From the NCBI RefSeq assembly GCF_003286075.1, contig NZ_QLUV01000011.1:24493-88492 (forward strand): a stretch of 64,000 nucleotides of DNA, in the 5' to 3' direction. The notes under the pieces were generated by a model. The model searched no databases. It saw only the letters and a program-made list of their open reading frames with translations, and was not told the DNA's origin. The translations under genes and the position numbers were made by a program. This DNA comes from Paracoccus endophyticus. GTDB lineage: Bacteria > Pseudomonadota > Alphaproteobacteria > Rhodobacterales > Rhodobacteraceae. Of the stretch, positions 1-8,787 are shown in pieces (the first letter of the stretch is position 1; each line of letters begins with the position of its first letter).

Positions 1-2
1 GC

Positions 3-695
3 GATCCGGCAACGCTGGGCTGGGACGAGGCGCGGACGCTGTTTCACGAATTCGGCCATGCGCTGCACCATATCCTGTCGGACGTAACCTGGCCCTCGAT
101 CTCGGGCACGTCGGTCGCGCGCGACTTCGTCGAACTGCCCAGCCAGCTTTACGAACATTGGCTCGAGGTGCCCGAGGTGCTGGCCCGCCACGCCCGCCAC
201 GTCCGCACCGGCACGCCGCTGGACCCCGCGGCCGTCGCCCGGATCGTGGCGGCCGACAAGGCCGATGCGGGCTTTGCCACCGTGGAGTATCTGGAATCGG
301 CGCTGGTTGATCTGGCGTTCCACAGCGGCCCGCCGCCCGCCGACCCGATGGCCCGACAGGCGCAGGTGCTGGCGGCGCTGGACGCCCCGGCGGCGATCCC
401 GATGCGCCATGCGACGCCGCATTTCCAGCATGTGTTTGCCGGCGACGGCTATGCCGCGGGCTATTACAGCTATCTGTGGTCCGAGGTGATGGACGCCGAC
501 GCCTTCGCCGCGTTCGAGGAGACCGGCGACCCGTTCGACCCCGCCACCGCCGCCCGTCTGGAAAATGCAATCCTGTCAAAGGGCGGGTTGCAGCCTGCCG
601 ATGAGTTGTGGATCGAATTTCGGGAACGTATGCCCGGGGTTACGGCGTTGTTGCAGGGACGCGGCCTGACGCCGATCGTTTTCAAGAGGGAGTAA
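3..695 (+). CDS. M3 family metallopeptidase (oligopeptidase A / peptidyl-dipeptidase Dcp type), 3' part
   Basis: The gene enters from the left edge, so the start is not visible. The frame opens with DPATLGWDEA and then the zinc motif HEFGHALHH, the HExxH signature of thimet-oligopeptidase-like (M3) zinc peptidases, which cut short peptides in the cytoplasm. The downstream ARDFVELPSQLYEHW, the tyrosine-rich GDGYAAGYYSYLWSEV (substrate-binding loop) and the C-terminal helical part are all typical of the family. About 230 residues remain of a protein usually 670-700 long. Dcp and OpdA cannot be separated on this fragment. It ends 7 bases before the lipoprotein gene, so the two may be cotranscribed. 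Confidence 0.9.
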   Translation, partial: DPATLGWDEARTLFHEFGHALHHILSDVTWPSISGTSVARDFVELPSQLYEHWLEVPEVLARHARHVRTGTPLDPAAVARIVAADKADAGFATVEYLESALVDLAFHSGPPPADPMARQAQVLAALDAPAAIPMRHATPHFQHVFAGDGYAAGYYSYLWSEVMDADAFAAFEETGDPFDPATAARLENAILSKGGLQPADELWIEFRERMPGVTALLQGRGLTPIVFKRE

Positions 696-702
696 CCAAA
701 AA

Positions 703-1140
703 ATGACCTATCTCAAGCCGGCCCTGGCGCTGGTCGCCGCGATGTCCCTGTCGGCCTGCATGCCCGGCGGCACCGTCACCACCGTCTCCACCCCCGGCAC
801 CGAGCCGGTCGTGGTGGTGGATGCCCCGCCGATGGCCCCGGCCGTGCCGGACGCGACCAGCGGCGTCGAGGGCGCCGACACGATGAACGGCGAATGGAAC
901 CTGGTCGCCTCGCAGTGCGGCGACGCCACCAGCGAGGGCCGCATGGTCATCGCGGGCAACAAGTTCACTTTCCCGACCACGGAATGCACCGCCACCGCGG
1001 CCGAGGTTCAGTCGAACTTCACCTCGGTGACGCTCGGCTGCTCGGCGGCCGAGAACCGCCAGTTGAACATGTCGCTGCGTCCGGGCCGCCTGCGCGTGAC
1101 CGAAGGCGCGACGACGCTGACCTATTTCAAGTGCAGCTGA
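703..1140 (+). CDS. Small lipoprotein, AprI/Inh- or META-like, unknown function
   Basis: The 145-residue product has a lipoprotein signal peptide: MTYLKPALALVAAMSLSACM, with lipobox LSAC and the lipidated cysteine at residue 19. A Pro/Val-rich linker follows, then a compact domain from about residue 60 that starts NGEWNLVASQCG and contains four further cysteines, suggesting disulfides in the periplasm. The pattern recalls small beta-barrel lipoproteins such as the AprI/Inh protease-inhibitor fold, but the match is weak. It follows the M3 peptidase gene by 7 bases and is closed by a strong terminator. An inhibitor role would fit the peptidase neighbour but is speculation. Confidence 0.75.
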   Translation: MTYLKPALALVAAMSLSACMPGGTVTTVSTPGTEPVVVVDAPPMAPAVPDATSGVEGADTMNGEWNLVASQCGDATSEGRMVIAGNKFTFPTTECTATAAEVQSNFTSVTLGCSAAENRQLNMSLRPGRLRVTEGATTLTYFKCS

Positions 1141-1164
1141 TCCGACCAGCCTGACGCGGACGAC

Positions 1165-1196
1165 AACGGCCGGTTCCCCGCGAACCGGCCGTTTTC
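1165..1196 (+). terminator. Rho-independent terminator after the lipoprotein gene
   Basis: A perfect 12-bp stem (AACGGCCGGTTC / GAACCGGCCGTT) closes a 5-base loop and is followed by TTTTC on the plus strand. It lies 25 bases after the lipoprotein stop codon. The opposite gene ends at 1261, so the hairpin could also stop transcription from that side. Confidence 0.85.
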
Positions 1197-1260
1197 ATGG
1201 CGCGCGCCGCCGACCGGGCGCAGGACGCCCGCGCCGGAGGGGGCGCCGGACAGGGTGCCG

Positions 1261-2025
1261 TCACTCGCGGGTTTCGTCGGGGTCCACGCCCCACAGGCCG
1301 GCCTTGACCACCCACCCCTTGGCGCCCCCACCCGACACGCGGCACCACTCGATCTCGCATTCGTGCAGGCGCACGATGGCGCCGGCCTCGGCCCGCGCGA
1401 TCACGGCGGCGTTCGCATCGGGCCGGGCCCGCAGCTCGGCCATGTCGGTGGTGACGATTGCCGTGCGGACGCCCGACAGCAGCGAATAATGCACCCAGCC
1501 GCCGGCGCCGTCCTGATCCTCGACCCGCCGCCAGTGGCCGAACTCGGCCACCACGCGCAGCGGCATGCCGGGGTGGCGGAACACCCAGTCGATGCGGTGC
1601 GACAGGCTGGGGCCGCGGCGGGCGTTCCCCTCGCTGCCCTTGAGCGAGACATAGCGCGGCAGGGGCAGGTTGGTGACGGGGCCGCGGTTGGGGTCGCGCG
1701 GCTCGGACTGGTGGCGGCTGATCAGCGAATCCGCCGTGACATCGGACGGATCGACCTGGACGGGGACGTCGCGCGCGGCGCTGCCGTCCCGGCCCGCGCC
1801 GTTCGCGGCCGCCGCGCCGCCCGCCTGCCCGGTTCCGCCGTCCTGCGCGGCGGCGGGCGGCGCAAGCACAAGGGTCAGCGCCAGGGCCGCGGCCAGCGCA
1901 GGGGCCATTCCCCGGGCCAGCGCACTGCGCGCGCCCCGCGCCGCTGTCGCCGGCCGCGCGCGCCCTGCACCCGCCCATCCGGCCCGGCACCGCGCCGCGG
2001 GCTGCGAAAGCTGACAGTGATGCAT
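1261..2025 (-). CDS. Secreted SH3-domain protein
   Basis: The product has a long Arg/Ala-rich N-terminus, a hydrophobic segment ending PPAAAQ (probable signal peptide) and a C-terminal half with two bacterial SH3-like units. The first contains LPLPRYVSLKGSEGNARRGP, then SHRIDWVFRHPGMPLRVV and GGWVHYSLLSG. The second contains TTDMAELRARPDANAAVIAR and ends SGGGAKGWVVKAGLWGV. This matches the periplasmic SH3_4/DUF1058 family, thought to bind cell-wall or peptide ligands. I chose the ATG at 2025 (254 aa) because AGGA stands 10 bases upstream; an ATG at 1908 (215 aa) directly precedes the signal-like core and remains possible. Confidence 0.82.
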   Translation of the reverse strand: MHHCQLSQPAARCRAGWAGAGRARPATAARGARSALARGMAPALAAALALTLVLAPPAAAQDGGTGQAGGAAAANGAGRDGSAARDVPVQVDPSDVTADSLISRHQSEPRDPNRGPVTNLPLPRYVSLKGSEGNARRGPSLSHRIDWVFRHPGMPLRVVAEFGHWRRVEDQDGAGGWVHYSLLSGVRTAIVTTDMAELRARPDANAAVIARAEAGAIVRLHECEIEWCRVSGGGAKGWVVKAGLWGVDPDETRE

Positions 2026-2166
2026 GGTCGTTCTTTCCTGTCCGGGCGCGTGGGGCGCCGCCGTTCTGCCCTGGACCGGCCTGCGGCCCGGCCCCCGCGG
2101 GGTCTTGTGCCTGCCCCGCCTTGCGGGCAGTTTGCCAAAACCATCCCGGCTTTGAAAGAGGTTCCC

Positions 2167-3168
2167 ATGCCCGTTCCCGCGTCCGCTCGCCCTCGTCTGA
2201 CGGTCGCGGTGACGCGCCGGCTGCCGCAGCCCGTGGAGAACCGGTTGGCCGAACTGTTCAACGTCCGCCTGCGCGAGGTGGACGTCAAGATGACGCGCGA
2301 CGAGCTGAGCCAGGCGATGCGCGACTGCGACGTGCTGGTGCCGACCGTGACCGACCACATCGACGCGGGCCTGCTGGCGCAGTCCGGCGAGCGGATGCGG
2401 CTGATCGCCAACTATGGCGCGGGTGTCGATCACATCGACGTGTCAAGCGCCCGCCAGCGCGGCATCCTGGTGTCCAACACCCCCGGCGCCACCACCGAGG
2501 ACACCGCCGACATGACGATCGCCCTGATGCTGGCGGTCACACGCCGCATCCCCGAGGGGTTGGCCGAGATGCAGTCCGGGCGATGGGAGGGCTGGTCCCC
2601 CACCGCGCATCTGGGCGGACGGATCGGCGGGCGGCGGCTGGGCATCCTGGGCATGGGCCGCATCGGGCAGGCCGTCGCGCGGCGCGCCAACGTGTTCGGC
2701 ATGCAGGTGCACTACCACAACCGCCGCCGCCTGCGCCCCGAGATCGAGGAGTCCCTGCAGGCCACCTATTGGGAAAGCCTGGACCAGATGCTGGCCCGCG
2801 TCGACATCCTGTCGATCAACGCGCCGCACACGCCCAGCACGTTCCACCTGCTCAGCGCCCGGCGGCTGAAGCTGATGAAGCCCAACGCGGTGATCGTGAA
2901 CACCTCGCGCGGCGAGGTCATCGACGAGAACGCCCTGACCCGGATGCTGCGGGCGGGCGAGCTGTCGGGCGCGGGGCTGGACGTGTTCGAGCATGGCCAC
3001 GAGATCAACCCCCGCCTGCGCGATCTGCCCAACGTGGTGATGCTGCCCCACATGGGATCGGCCACGGTCGAGGGACGGCTGGAGATGGGCGAGAAGGTCA
3101 TCATCAACATCAAGACCTTTGCCGACGGCCACCGCCCACCGGACCTGGTCGTTCCGGGGATGCTGTAG
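2167..3168 (+). CDS. D-2-hydroxyacid dehydrogenase (glyoxylate/hydroxypyruvate reductase type)
   Basis: A 333-residue NAD(P)-dependent oxidoreductase reducing 2-oxoacids such as glyoxylate or hydroxypyruvate. The Rossmann motif is GILGMGRIGQAVARRA; the catalytic residues lie in NTSRGEVIDE (Arg), the following Glu segment, and LPHMGSAT (His). RLIANYGAGVDHIDV and NTPGATTEDTADMTIALML are family signatures. The ATG at 2167 is preceded by GAAAGAGG at good spacing, although the open frame extends far upstream. It is divergent from the SH3 gene, leaving about 140 bases for both promoters. Exact substrate is not decidable from sequence. Confidence 0.9.
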   Translation: MPVPASARPRLTVAVTRRLPQPVENRLAELFNVRLREVDVKMTRDELSQAMRDCDVLVPTVTDHIDAGLLAQSGERMRLIANYGAGVDHIDVSSARQRGILVSNTPGATTEDTADMTIALMLAVTRRIPEGLAEMQSGRWEGWSPTAHLGGRIGGRRLGILGMGRIGQAVARRANVFGMQVHYHNRRRLRPEIEESLQATYWESLDQMLARVDILSINAPHTPSTFHLLSARRLKLMKPNAVIVNTSRGEVIDENALTRMLRAGELSGAGLDVFEHGHEINPRLRDLPNVVMLPHMGSATVEGRLEMGEKVIINIKTFADGHRPPDLVVPGML

Positions 3169-3532
3169 GGCGCCCCGGCGCCTGCGACGGCCCACCGGCG
3201 CGGCGGCGGGAAGGCCGGGCCGATGGCGAGAACGCCTTGCGTCCCCCTGGCCGGCAGCGGTCGCCCCTTTCCGTGCCGGCGGGCGCGGTGCCGACAGCGG
3301 TCGCTCGGGCGCCCTGGCCTGCCGGCGGCCGGCATGTCTGTATGGGCGGGGGCGCTGTTCCGGCCTGCGGCGCAGGGGCGCGAACCCTGTCATGGCAGAC
3401 TGGTCCGGCGTGTGCCGATGACGCCAAACGATTCCAGTCGCGCGAATCGCGCGGCGGCATGACAGGCCGCTGTGGAAAGCAGACGCCGGGTGGCAGCCGG
3501 CTGACGCGAGCGTCTGCCCCTTTCACAGGAAA
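3169..3532. other. Intergenic stretch without a supported gene
   Basis: Both neighbours converge here. The only structure I see near the dehydrogenase end is a short GGCGCC-CC-GGCGCC palindrome directly after its stop, without a T run. Open frames in this stretch have no recognisable protein character. Confidence 0.5.
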
Positions 3533-3563
3533 CGGCCTGCCCCGGTGTCCCGCGGGCAGGCCG
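3533..3563 (-). terminator. Rho-independent terminator of infC
   Basis: Read on the minus strand, CGGCCTGCCC pairs perfectly with GGGCAGGCCG across an 11-base loop and is followed by TTTCC. It begins 24 bases after the infC stop codon. Confidence 0.75.
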
Positions 3564-3586
3564 TCCGAACCCTGGATCGCGCCGCC

Positions 3587-4126
3587 CTAGCGGGGGGCGA
3601 TCATCATCACCATCTGGCGGCCTTCCAGCTTGGGCATGGTCTCGACCTTGCCCGCGTCGCCGACGTCGGCCGAGATGCGGTTCAGCAGCTCGACGCCCAG
3701 CTGCTGGTGCGCCATCTCGCGGCCGCGAAAGCGCAGCGTCACCTTGACCTTGTCGCCCTCGCCCAGGAACTTCATCACGGCGCGCATCTTGACGTCATAG
3801 TCGTGCGTGTCGGTGCCCGGACGGAACTTGATTTCCTTGATCTCGATGATCTTCTGCTTTTTCCGCGCCTCGGCTTCGCGCTTTTGCTGTTCATACTTGA
3901 ACTTGCCCAGATCCATGATCTTGCAGACCGGCGGCACCGCGTTCGGCGAGATCTCGACCAGGTCCAGGCCCGCTTCCTCGGCCAGCTGCATGCCGCGCGC
4001 GGGTGTGACGACCCCGATGTTTTCGCCCTCGGCGCCGATCAGGCGAATTTCGGGGACGCGGATGCGGTCGTTGGTCCGGGGGCCGGTGTCACGGGTCGGC
4101 GGGGCATTGTGCGGTCTGCGGGCTAT
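3587..4126 (-). CDS. infC: Translation initiation factor IF-3, probable ATA start
   Basis: IF-3 binds the 30S subunit, prevents premature 50S joining and proofreads the start codon. The product carries the N-terminal domain ([33 protein letters not shown]), the basic linker ([11 protein letters not shown]) and the C-terminal domain ([33 protein letters not shown]). The open frame runs to an ATG at 4177, but residues before [10 protein letters not shown] do not belong to the family and that ATG has no ribosome site. The codon before ARRPHN is ATA, with AAGGA eight bases upstream, giving 179 aa. infC genes are known to use rare AUU/AUC/AUA starts that IF-3 itself discriminates against, an autoregulatory loop. 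Confidence 0.93.
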   Translation of the reverse strand: MARRPHNAPPTRDTGPRTNDRIRVPEIRLIGAEGENIGVVTPARGMQLAEEAGLDLVEISPNAVPPVCKIMDLGKFKYEQQKREAEARKKQKIIEIKEIKFRPGTDTHDYDVKMRAVMKFLGEGDKVKVTLRFRGREMAHQQLGVELLNRISADVGDAGKVETMPKLEGRQMVMMIAPR

Positions 4127-4336
4127 GGCAGTGGTCCTTGGATAGCTGATACGATGGCGCAGAGATAGCGGCCGCACGCCCGCGTTTCAACCGCGATTGC
4201 GGGGCGCACGGGGGGGTTTCAGGGGGTTTTTCCTCTGCTTTCGCCCGCTGCTGCGGCTTTTCGGCGGGGCCCATCTGTGCGATAGCGGGCCGACCGGCGC
4301 GGCTGCGCCGCAGGCGACGACACAAGGGGGCGGCCG

Positions 4337-4969
4337 ATGGCGCGTGCTGTGATGTTGGTTCTGGTTCTGGTCCTGCTGGGGCTGGGTGGCTGGGTCTGGA
4401 TGCGCGGCGAGGGGCCGCAGCCTGTCGCGCCGGCCGGCTCGCCCAGCGCGGCCCTGCCGCCGCAAGGGGCGGAACAGGCCGCCGACGCAGCCGGCGAGGC
4501 GGCCGATGCCGCCGCCGACGCCGCCGCCCTTGCCGCGGACGCGGCGGCCGAAGCCACCTCTGCCGCCCGCGAGGCGCCCATCGAGCCTGCGAGCGAAGCC
4601 GCGCGCGCAGCCCAGGCCGCGGCCGAGCAGGCGATCGAGGCCGCCGACCTGGCCGCGGATGCGGCCGCCCAGGCCGCCCAGGGCAGCAGCGCCGCTGACG
4701 CGGCCGCCGCGACCCAGACCGCGGGCGAGGCCGCCCGGCAGGCCGCCGACGCGACCCGCGACGCCGCAGGCGCGGCTGCCACGGCCACCGACATCGAGGC
4801 GCTGCTGACGCCCGAGGGATTCGACGCCGACCGGGTCGCCGCCGTCATCGATGCAAGCGACATCGCGCCCGCGCAGAAAACCACCCTCAAGGCCGTGGTC
4901 GCCGCCGCCGCGACCAACCCCGACCTGCTGCGGTCGGCGCTGCAACAGGTCAAGGCCGTGATGCCATGA
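4337..4969 (+). CDS. Ala-rich single-pass membrane protein, unknown
   Basis: A 210-residue protein with an N-terminal membrane anchor (VMLVLVLVLLGLGGWVW, residues about 5-22). A long segment (about 45-155) consists almost only of Ala with Asp, Glu, Gln and Thr in patterns such as AADAAGEAADAAADAAA, expected to form an extended amphipathic helix or coiled coil. The C-terminal 55 residues (IEALLTPEGFDADRVAAVID and KTTLKAVVAAA) look like a small folded helical domain. No homologous function is recognised. Its stop codon overlaps the next ATG (ATGA), so it is translationally coupled to the glycosyltransferase-like gene. Confidence 0.7.
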   Translation: MARAVMLVLVLVLLGLGGWVWMRGEGPQPVAPAGSPSAALPPQGAEQAADAAGEAADAAADAAALAADAAAEATSAAREAPIEPASEAARAAQAAAEQAIEAADLAADAAAQAAQGSSAADAAAATQTAGEAARQAADATRDAAGAAATATDIEALLTPEGFDADRVAAVIDASDIAPAQKTTLKAVVAAAATNPDLLRSALQQVKAVMP

Positions 4970-6030
4970 ACGCCGAAGCCGCGCGGCCCGGGGCGTTCCA
5001 GGCCGCCCCGCCCGCGTCTGCCGCGGCCTCCGGCGCGGCGGCGGACGGGACGCAGGACGCGCCCTCGATCCGGCCCGCGCCGGCCGACCCCACCGGCCTC
5101 CACGCGCCCACTACCCCGCCGCCCGCCGCTGCCCCCGTTGCGGCTCGCCCCCGCCGGCCCGAGCCGCTGGCCCGCTTTCTGGCCGAGGCGGGCGCCACCG
5201 CCCTGGCGCGCGGTCCCCTCGCCGTCATCCTGATCGAGGATGGTGTCGAGGTCGCCTCGACGCTGGAGCATCACCAGCGCGCCGGGTTCAAGACGATCCT
5301 TGCCGTCTCGCCCGAACCGCTGACCGCGGCGCAGGTGCCGATGGACCCCGGCGGGCGCATCATCAACCTCATCCACGACAGCCGCCGGCCCGGCGCGCAC
5401 ACCGATATCGTCAATGCGGTGATCAAGGCCGCACCCCGCGACAGCTGGCTGTATTACGGATACAACGCCGAATACCTGTTCTATCCGTTCTCGGACAGCC
5501 GCACGGTGGGCGAGATGCTGGCCTTTCACGCCGAGGAACGGCGGCGCGCGATGCTGACCTATGTGATCGACCTTTACGCCCCGGACCTGACGCGGTTCCC
5601 GGACGCCGTCAGCACCCACGAGGCGATGTTCGACCGCACCGGCTATTACGCGCTGGCGCGGTCGGACCGGCAGGGCCAGCACAAGCCCCGCCAGCTGGAC
5701 TTTTTCGGCGGGCTGCGCTGGCGGTTCGAGGAACACCTGCCCCCCGACCGCCGCCGCATCGACCGCATCGCCCTGTTCCGCACCGAGCCGGGGCTGCGCC
5801 TGCTGCCCGACCACCGGCTGAGCGTCGAGGAAATGAACACCTATTCCTGCCCGTGGCACCACAACCTGACCGCGGCCGTCGCCTCGTTCCGGGTCGCCAA
5901 GGCGCTGGCCCGCAATCCCGGATCGCGCACCGAGATCGCCACCTTCACGTGGCGCAACTCTCAGCCCTTCCGCTGGAGCGCGCAGCAGCTGATGGACCTG
6001 GGGCTGATGGAGCCGGGGCAGTGGTTCTGA
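4966..6030 (+). CDS. Family-2-like glycosyltransferase / uncharacterised Rhodobacterales protein
   Basis: A 354-residue protein beginning with a Pro/Ala-rich low-complexity stretch of about 60 residues. The following domain has [20 protein letters not shown] and [13 protein letters not shown], resembling the start of glycosyltransferase-2-like proteins of the Glyco_tranf_2_4 type. [19 protein letters not shown] occupies the place of that family's acidic D-x-D-E-F-like segment but is degenerate, so activity is uncertain. The C-terminus ([19 protein letters not shown] ... [14 protein letters not shown]) is strongly conserved in Rhodobacterales, as far as I recall. Overlaps the Ala-rich protein gene by four bases. 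Confidence 0.65.
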   Translation: MNAEAARPGAFQAAPPASAAASGAAADGTQDAPSIRPAPADPTGLHAPTTPPPAAAPVAARPRRPEPLARFLAEAGATALARGPLAVILIEDGVEVASTLEHHQRAGFKTILAVSPEPLTAAQVPMDPGGRIINLIHDSRRPGAHTDIVNAVIKAAPRDSWLYYGYNAEYLFYPFSDSRTVGEMLAFHAEERRRAMLTYVIDLYAPDLTRFPDAVSTHEAMFDRTGYYALARSDRQGQHKPRQLDFFGGLRWRFEEHLPPDRRRIDRIALFRTEPGLRLLPDHRLSVEEMNTYSCPWHHNLTAAVASFRVAKALARNPGSRTEIATFTWRNSQPFRWSAQQLMDLGLMEPGQWF

Positions 6031-6160
6031 CCCGGCGCGGTGCCGCCCTGGCGCCGGCCCGCCCGCCCGCGGCGGCCCTGCCCTTGCACGGCCGCCGGGC
6101 AGGGTGATAGACCCAAGGCCAACGGCACCGGCACGGGCCGGGCAGCAGGGCGGAGAGACG

Positions 6161-6670
6161 ATGGCGATGGACAGGACCAGCTTCGACCGCGACGCGCTGC
6201 TGGCCTGCGCGCGGGGCGAGTTGTTCGGTCCCGGCAACGCGCAACTGCCCGAGCCGCCGATGCTGATGATGGACCGCATCACCGACATCAGCGCGGACGG
6301 CGGCCTGCACGGCAAGGGCCATGTCGTGGCCGAGTTCGACATCACCCCCGACCTGTGGTTCTTCGCCTGCCACTTTCCCGGCAACCCGATCATGCCGGGA
6401 TGCCTGGGCCTTGACGGGCTGTGGCAGCTGACCGGGTTCAACCTGGGCTGGCGCGGCTGGCAGGGGCGGGGCTATGCGCTGGGCGTGGGCGAGGTCAAGC
6501 TGACCGGCATGGTCCGCCCGGACCGCCGGATGCTGACCTACAAGGTCGATTTCACCAAGGCCGTGCAGACCCGCCGGCTGACCATGGGCGTCGCCGACGG
6601 CATCGTCGAGGCGGACGGCGAGGTCATCTATCAGGTCAAGGACATGAAGGTCGCTCTCTCCGAGAGCTGA
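6161..6670 (+). CDS. fabA: 3-hydroxydecanoyl-ACP dehydratase/isomerase FabA
   Basis: FabA dehydrates 3-hydroxyacyl-ACP and isomerises trans-2- to cis-3-decenoyl-ACP, the branch point of oxygen-independent unsaturated fatty acid synthesis. The product is 169 aa (E. coli 172). It shows [20 protein letters not shown] with catalytic His71 and Asp85, and the [13 protein letters not shown] segment. I chose the ATG at 6161, preceded by GGAGAGA, over an upstream frame extension. It opens a fabA-fabB-fabI series with short spacers, so coordinated expression is likely; the promoter should lie in the 130 bases before it. Confidence 0.96.
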   Translation: MAMDRTSFDRDALLACARGELFGPGNAQLPEPPMLMMDRITDISADGGLHGKGHVVAEFDITPDLWFFACHFPGNPIMPGCLGLDGLWQLTGFNLGWRGWQGRGYALGVGEVKLTGMVRPDRRMLTYKVDFTKAVQTRRLTMGVADGIVEADGEVIYQVKDMKVALSES

Positions 6671-6688
6671 CGGGAGGGAGGCCGCATC

Positions 6689-7918
6689 ATGCGCCGCGTC
6701 GTCATCACCGGGCTGGGGATCGTCTCGCCCATCGGCAACAATGCCGCCGAAGTCACCGAAAGCCTGCGCGCGGGCCGCTCGGGGATCGTGGCCGCGCCGG
6801 ACTATACCGAGCACGGGTTCCGCAGCCAGGTCCACGGCGTGCCGACCATCGACATCGCGGCGCACGTGGACAAGCGCGACCTGCGCTTCATGGGCGAGGG
6901 CGCGGCCTGGAACTTCATCGCCATGCAGCAGGCGGTGGCGGATTCCGGGCTGGAGCCGGGGGACGTCTCCAACGACCGGACAGGGCTGATCATGGGGTCG
7001 GGCGGGCCGTCCACCTCGAACTTCTTCAACGCCCACCAGACCGTCATCGAAAAGGGCGCGCCCAAGCGGATGGGGCCGTTCATGGTGACCCGCTGCATGT
7101 CGTCCACGAACTCGGCCTGCCTGGCGACGCCCTTTGCCATCAAGGGCGTGAACTATTCGATCACCTCGGCCTGTTCGACCAGCGCCCATTGCATCGGCAA
7201 CGGAGCCGAGCTGATCCAGATGGGCAAGCAGGACATCGTCTTTGCCGGCGGCGGAGAGGAGCTGGACTGGACGCTGTCGTGCCTGTTCGACGCGATGGGG
7301 GCGATGTCGTCGAAATACAACGACACGCCCGCGACGGCCTCGCGCCCGTTCGACGCGACCCGCGACGGATTCGTGATCGCCGGCGGCGGCGGCGTCGTCG
7401 TGCTGGAGGAGCTGGAGCACGCCCTGGCGCGCGGCGCCAGAATCTACGCCGAAGTCACCGGCTACGGCGCGACCAGCGACGGCTATGACATGGTCGCCCC
7501 GTCCGGCGAGGGGGGCGAGCGGTCGATGCGGCTGGCGCTGTCCACCCTGCCCGAGGGGCGCCGGATCAGCTATGTCAACGCGCACGGCACCTCGACCCCC
7601 GCCGGCGACGTGACCGAGATCAAGGCCCTGCGCCGCGTCTTCGGCGAGGGCGCGGTGCCGCCCGTGTCGTCCACCAAGTCGCTGACCGGCCACAGCCTGG
7701 GTGCCACCGGCGTGCACGAGGCGATCTATTGCCTGCTGATGATGCAGGAAGGCTTCATCGCCGCGTCGGCCAACATCACGACCCTGGACCCCGAGATCCG
7801 CCCCGAGGAAATTGCCATGCAGCGCGTGGACGGGGTGGACTTTGACAGCGTGTTGTCGAACAGCTTCGGCTTTGGGGGCACCAACGCAACGCTGGTGCTG
7901 TCCCGTTATCGCGGCTGA
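6689..7918 (+). CDS. fabB: Beta-ketoacyl-ACP synthase I FabB
   Basis: Condenses acyl-ACP with malonyl-ACP and elongates the cis-3-decenoyl product of FabA. At 409 residues it matches the KAS I length. The Cys-His-His triad is visible: SACSTSAHC (Cys162), [11 protein letters not shown] (His299) and [12 protein letters not shown] (Lys330, His335); the C-terminus ends [13 protein letters not shown], typical of KAS enzymes. An SD-like GGGAGGG stands before the ATG and the gene starts 18 bases after fabA. The FabA/FabB pair marks the classical type II unsaturated fatty acid route. Confidence 0.96.
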   Translation: MRRVVITGLGIVSPIGNNAAEVTESLRAGRSGIVAAPDYTEHGFRSQVHGVPTIDIAAHVDKRDLRFMGEGAAWNFIAMQQAVADSGLEPGDVSNDRTGLIMGSGGPSTSNFFNAHQTVIEKGAPKRMGPFMVTRCMSSTNSACLATPFAIKGVNYSITSACSTSAHCIGNGAELIQMGKQDIVFAGGGEELDWTLSCLFDAMGAMSSKYNDTPATASRPFDATRDGFVIAGGGGVVVLEELEHALARGARIYAEVTGYGATSDGYDMVAPSGEGGERSMRLALSTLPEGRRISYVNAHGTSTPAGDVTEIKALRRVFGEGAVPPVSSTKSLTGHSLGATGVHEAIYCLLMMQEGFIAASANITTLDPEIRPEEIAMQRVDGVDFDSVLSNSFGFGGTNATLVLSRYRG

Positions 7919-7936
7919 TTTTCGACAAGGATTGAC

Positions 7937-8725
7937 ATGGCTGGTTTGTTGCAGGGCAAGCGCGCGCTCGTCATGGGTGTCGCGAACGAGCGGTCCATCG
8001 CCTGGGGGATCGCGCGCGCGCTGTCCGAGCAGGGGGCCGAGCTGGCGTTTTCCTATCAGGGCGAGGCGTTCGGGCGGCGCGTGCAGCCGCTGGCCGCCTC
8101 GCTGGGGTCCGACCTGCTGGTCGATGTGGACGTCACCGACGACGCGTCGCTGGACGCGGCCTTTGCCACGCTGACCGACCGCTGGGGCAGTCTGGACATC
8201 CTGGTCCACGCCATCGCGTTTTCGAACAAGGACGAGCTGACCGGCCGGTTCGTCAACACCAGCCGCGCCAATTTCCGGCAGTCGCTGGACATCTCGTGCT
8301 ATTCCCTGATCGAGGTCGCGCGTCGGGCCATGCCCCTGATGGCCCCCGGCGGCACCATCCTGACGCTGACCTATGCCGGGTCGAACCGGGTGACGCCGTT
8401 CTACAACGTCATGGGCGTGGCCAAGGCGGCGCTGGAATCGGCCGTGCGCTATCTGGCCAACGACCTTGGCCCGCAGGGCATCCGCGTGAACGCCATCAGC
8501 CCCGGCCCGATGAAGACGCTGGCCGGCGCGGCCATCGGCGGGGCGCGCAAGACCTATCGCCACACCGAGGCCAACGCGCCCCTGCGCGCCAACGCCACGC
8601 TTGAGGCGATCGGCGGCACGGCGGTGTGGCTCGCGTCCGACTGGGGCGCCTGCACCACGGGCGAGGTGGTGACGGTGGACGGCGGCTATCACGTCCTGGG
8701 CATGCCGCAGCCCGAGAACATCTGA
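7937..8725 (+). CDS. fabI: NADH-dependent enoyl-ACP reductase FabI
   Basis: Catalyses the last reduction of each fatty acid elongation cycle. The 262-residue short-chain-dehydrogenase-like protein has the FabI nucleotide motif GVANERSIAWGIA and the catalytic Tyr146, Tyr156 and Lys163 in TYAGSN and YNVMGVAK. The residue equivalent to E. coli Gly93 is Ala (HAIAF), at a site where replacements reduce triclosan or diazaborine binding. It follows fabB by 18 bases. The C-terminus VDGGYHVLGMPQ is complete. Confidence 0.95.
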   Translation: MAGLLQGKRALVMGVANERSIAWGIARALSEQGAELAFSYQGEAFGRRVQPLAASLGSDLLVDVDVTDDASLDAAFATLTDRWGSLDILVHAIAFSNKDELTGRFVNTSRANFRQSLDISCYSLIEVARRAMPLMAPGGTILTLTYAGSNRVTPFYNVMGVAKAALESAVRYLANDLGPQGIRVNAISPGPMKTLAGAAIGGARKTYRHTEANAPLRANATLEAIGGTAVWLASDWGACTTGEVVTVDGGYHVLGMPQPENI

Positions 8726-8732
8726 CGCCGGA

Positions 8733-8764
8733 CCGGGGCGCCGCCCCGGACCCCGGGATATTTC
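8733..8764 (+). terminator. GC-rich hairpin followed by GGGATATTT, terminator-like element
   Basis: CCGGGGC pairs with GCCCCGG across three bases and is followed by ACCCCGGGATATTT. I recognise this arrangement as one that recurs after genes in Rhodobacteraceae. It sits between fabI and the hydrolase, 8 bases after the fabI stop, and may partly terminate transcription. It lacks a long U run, so efficiency is uncertain. Confidence 0.5.
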
Positions 8765-8787
8765 CACAAGACAGAAAGAGGGTCTGG

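Noticed and set aside
4127..4177. ATG at 4177 as the infC start.
   Set aside because: The extra N-terminal residues do not belong to the family and no ribosome site precedes it, while ATA at 4126 has AAGGA at ideal spacing.
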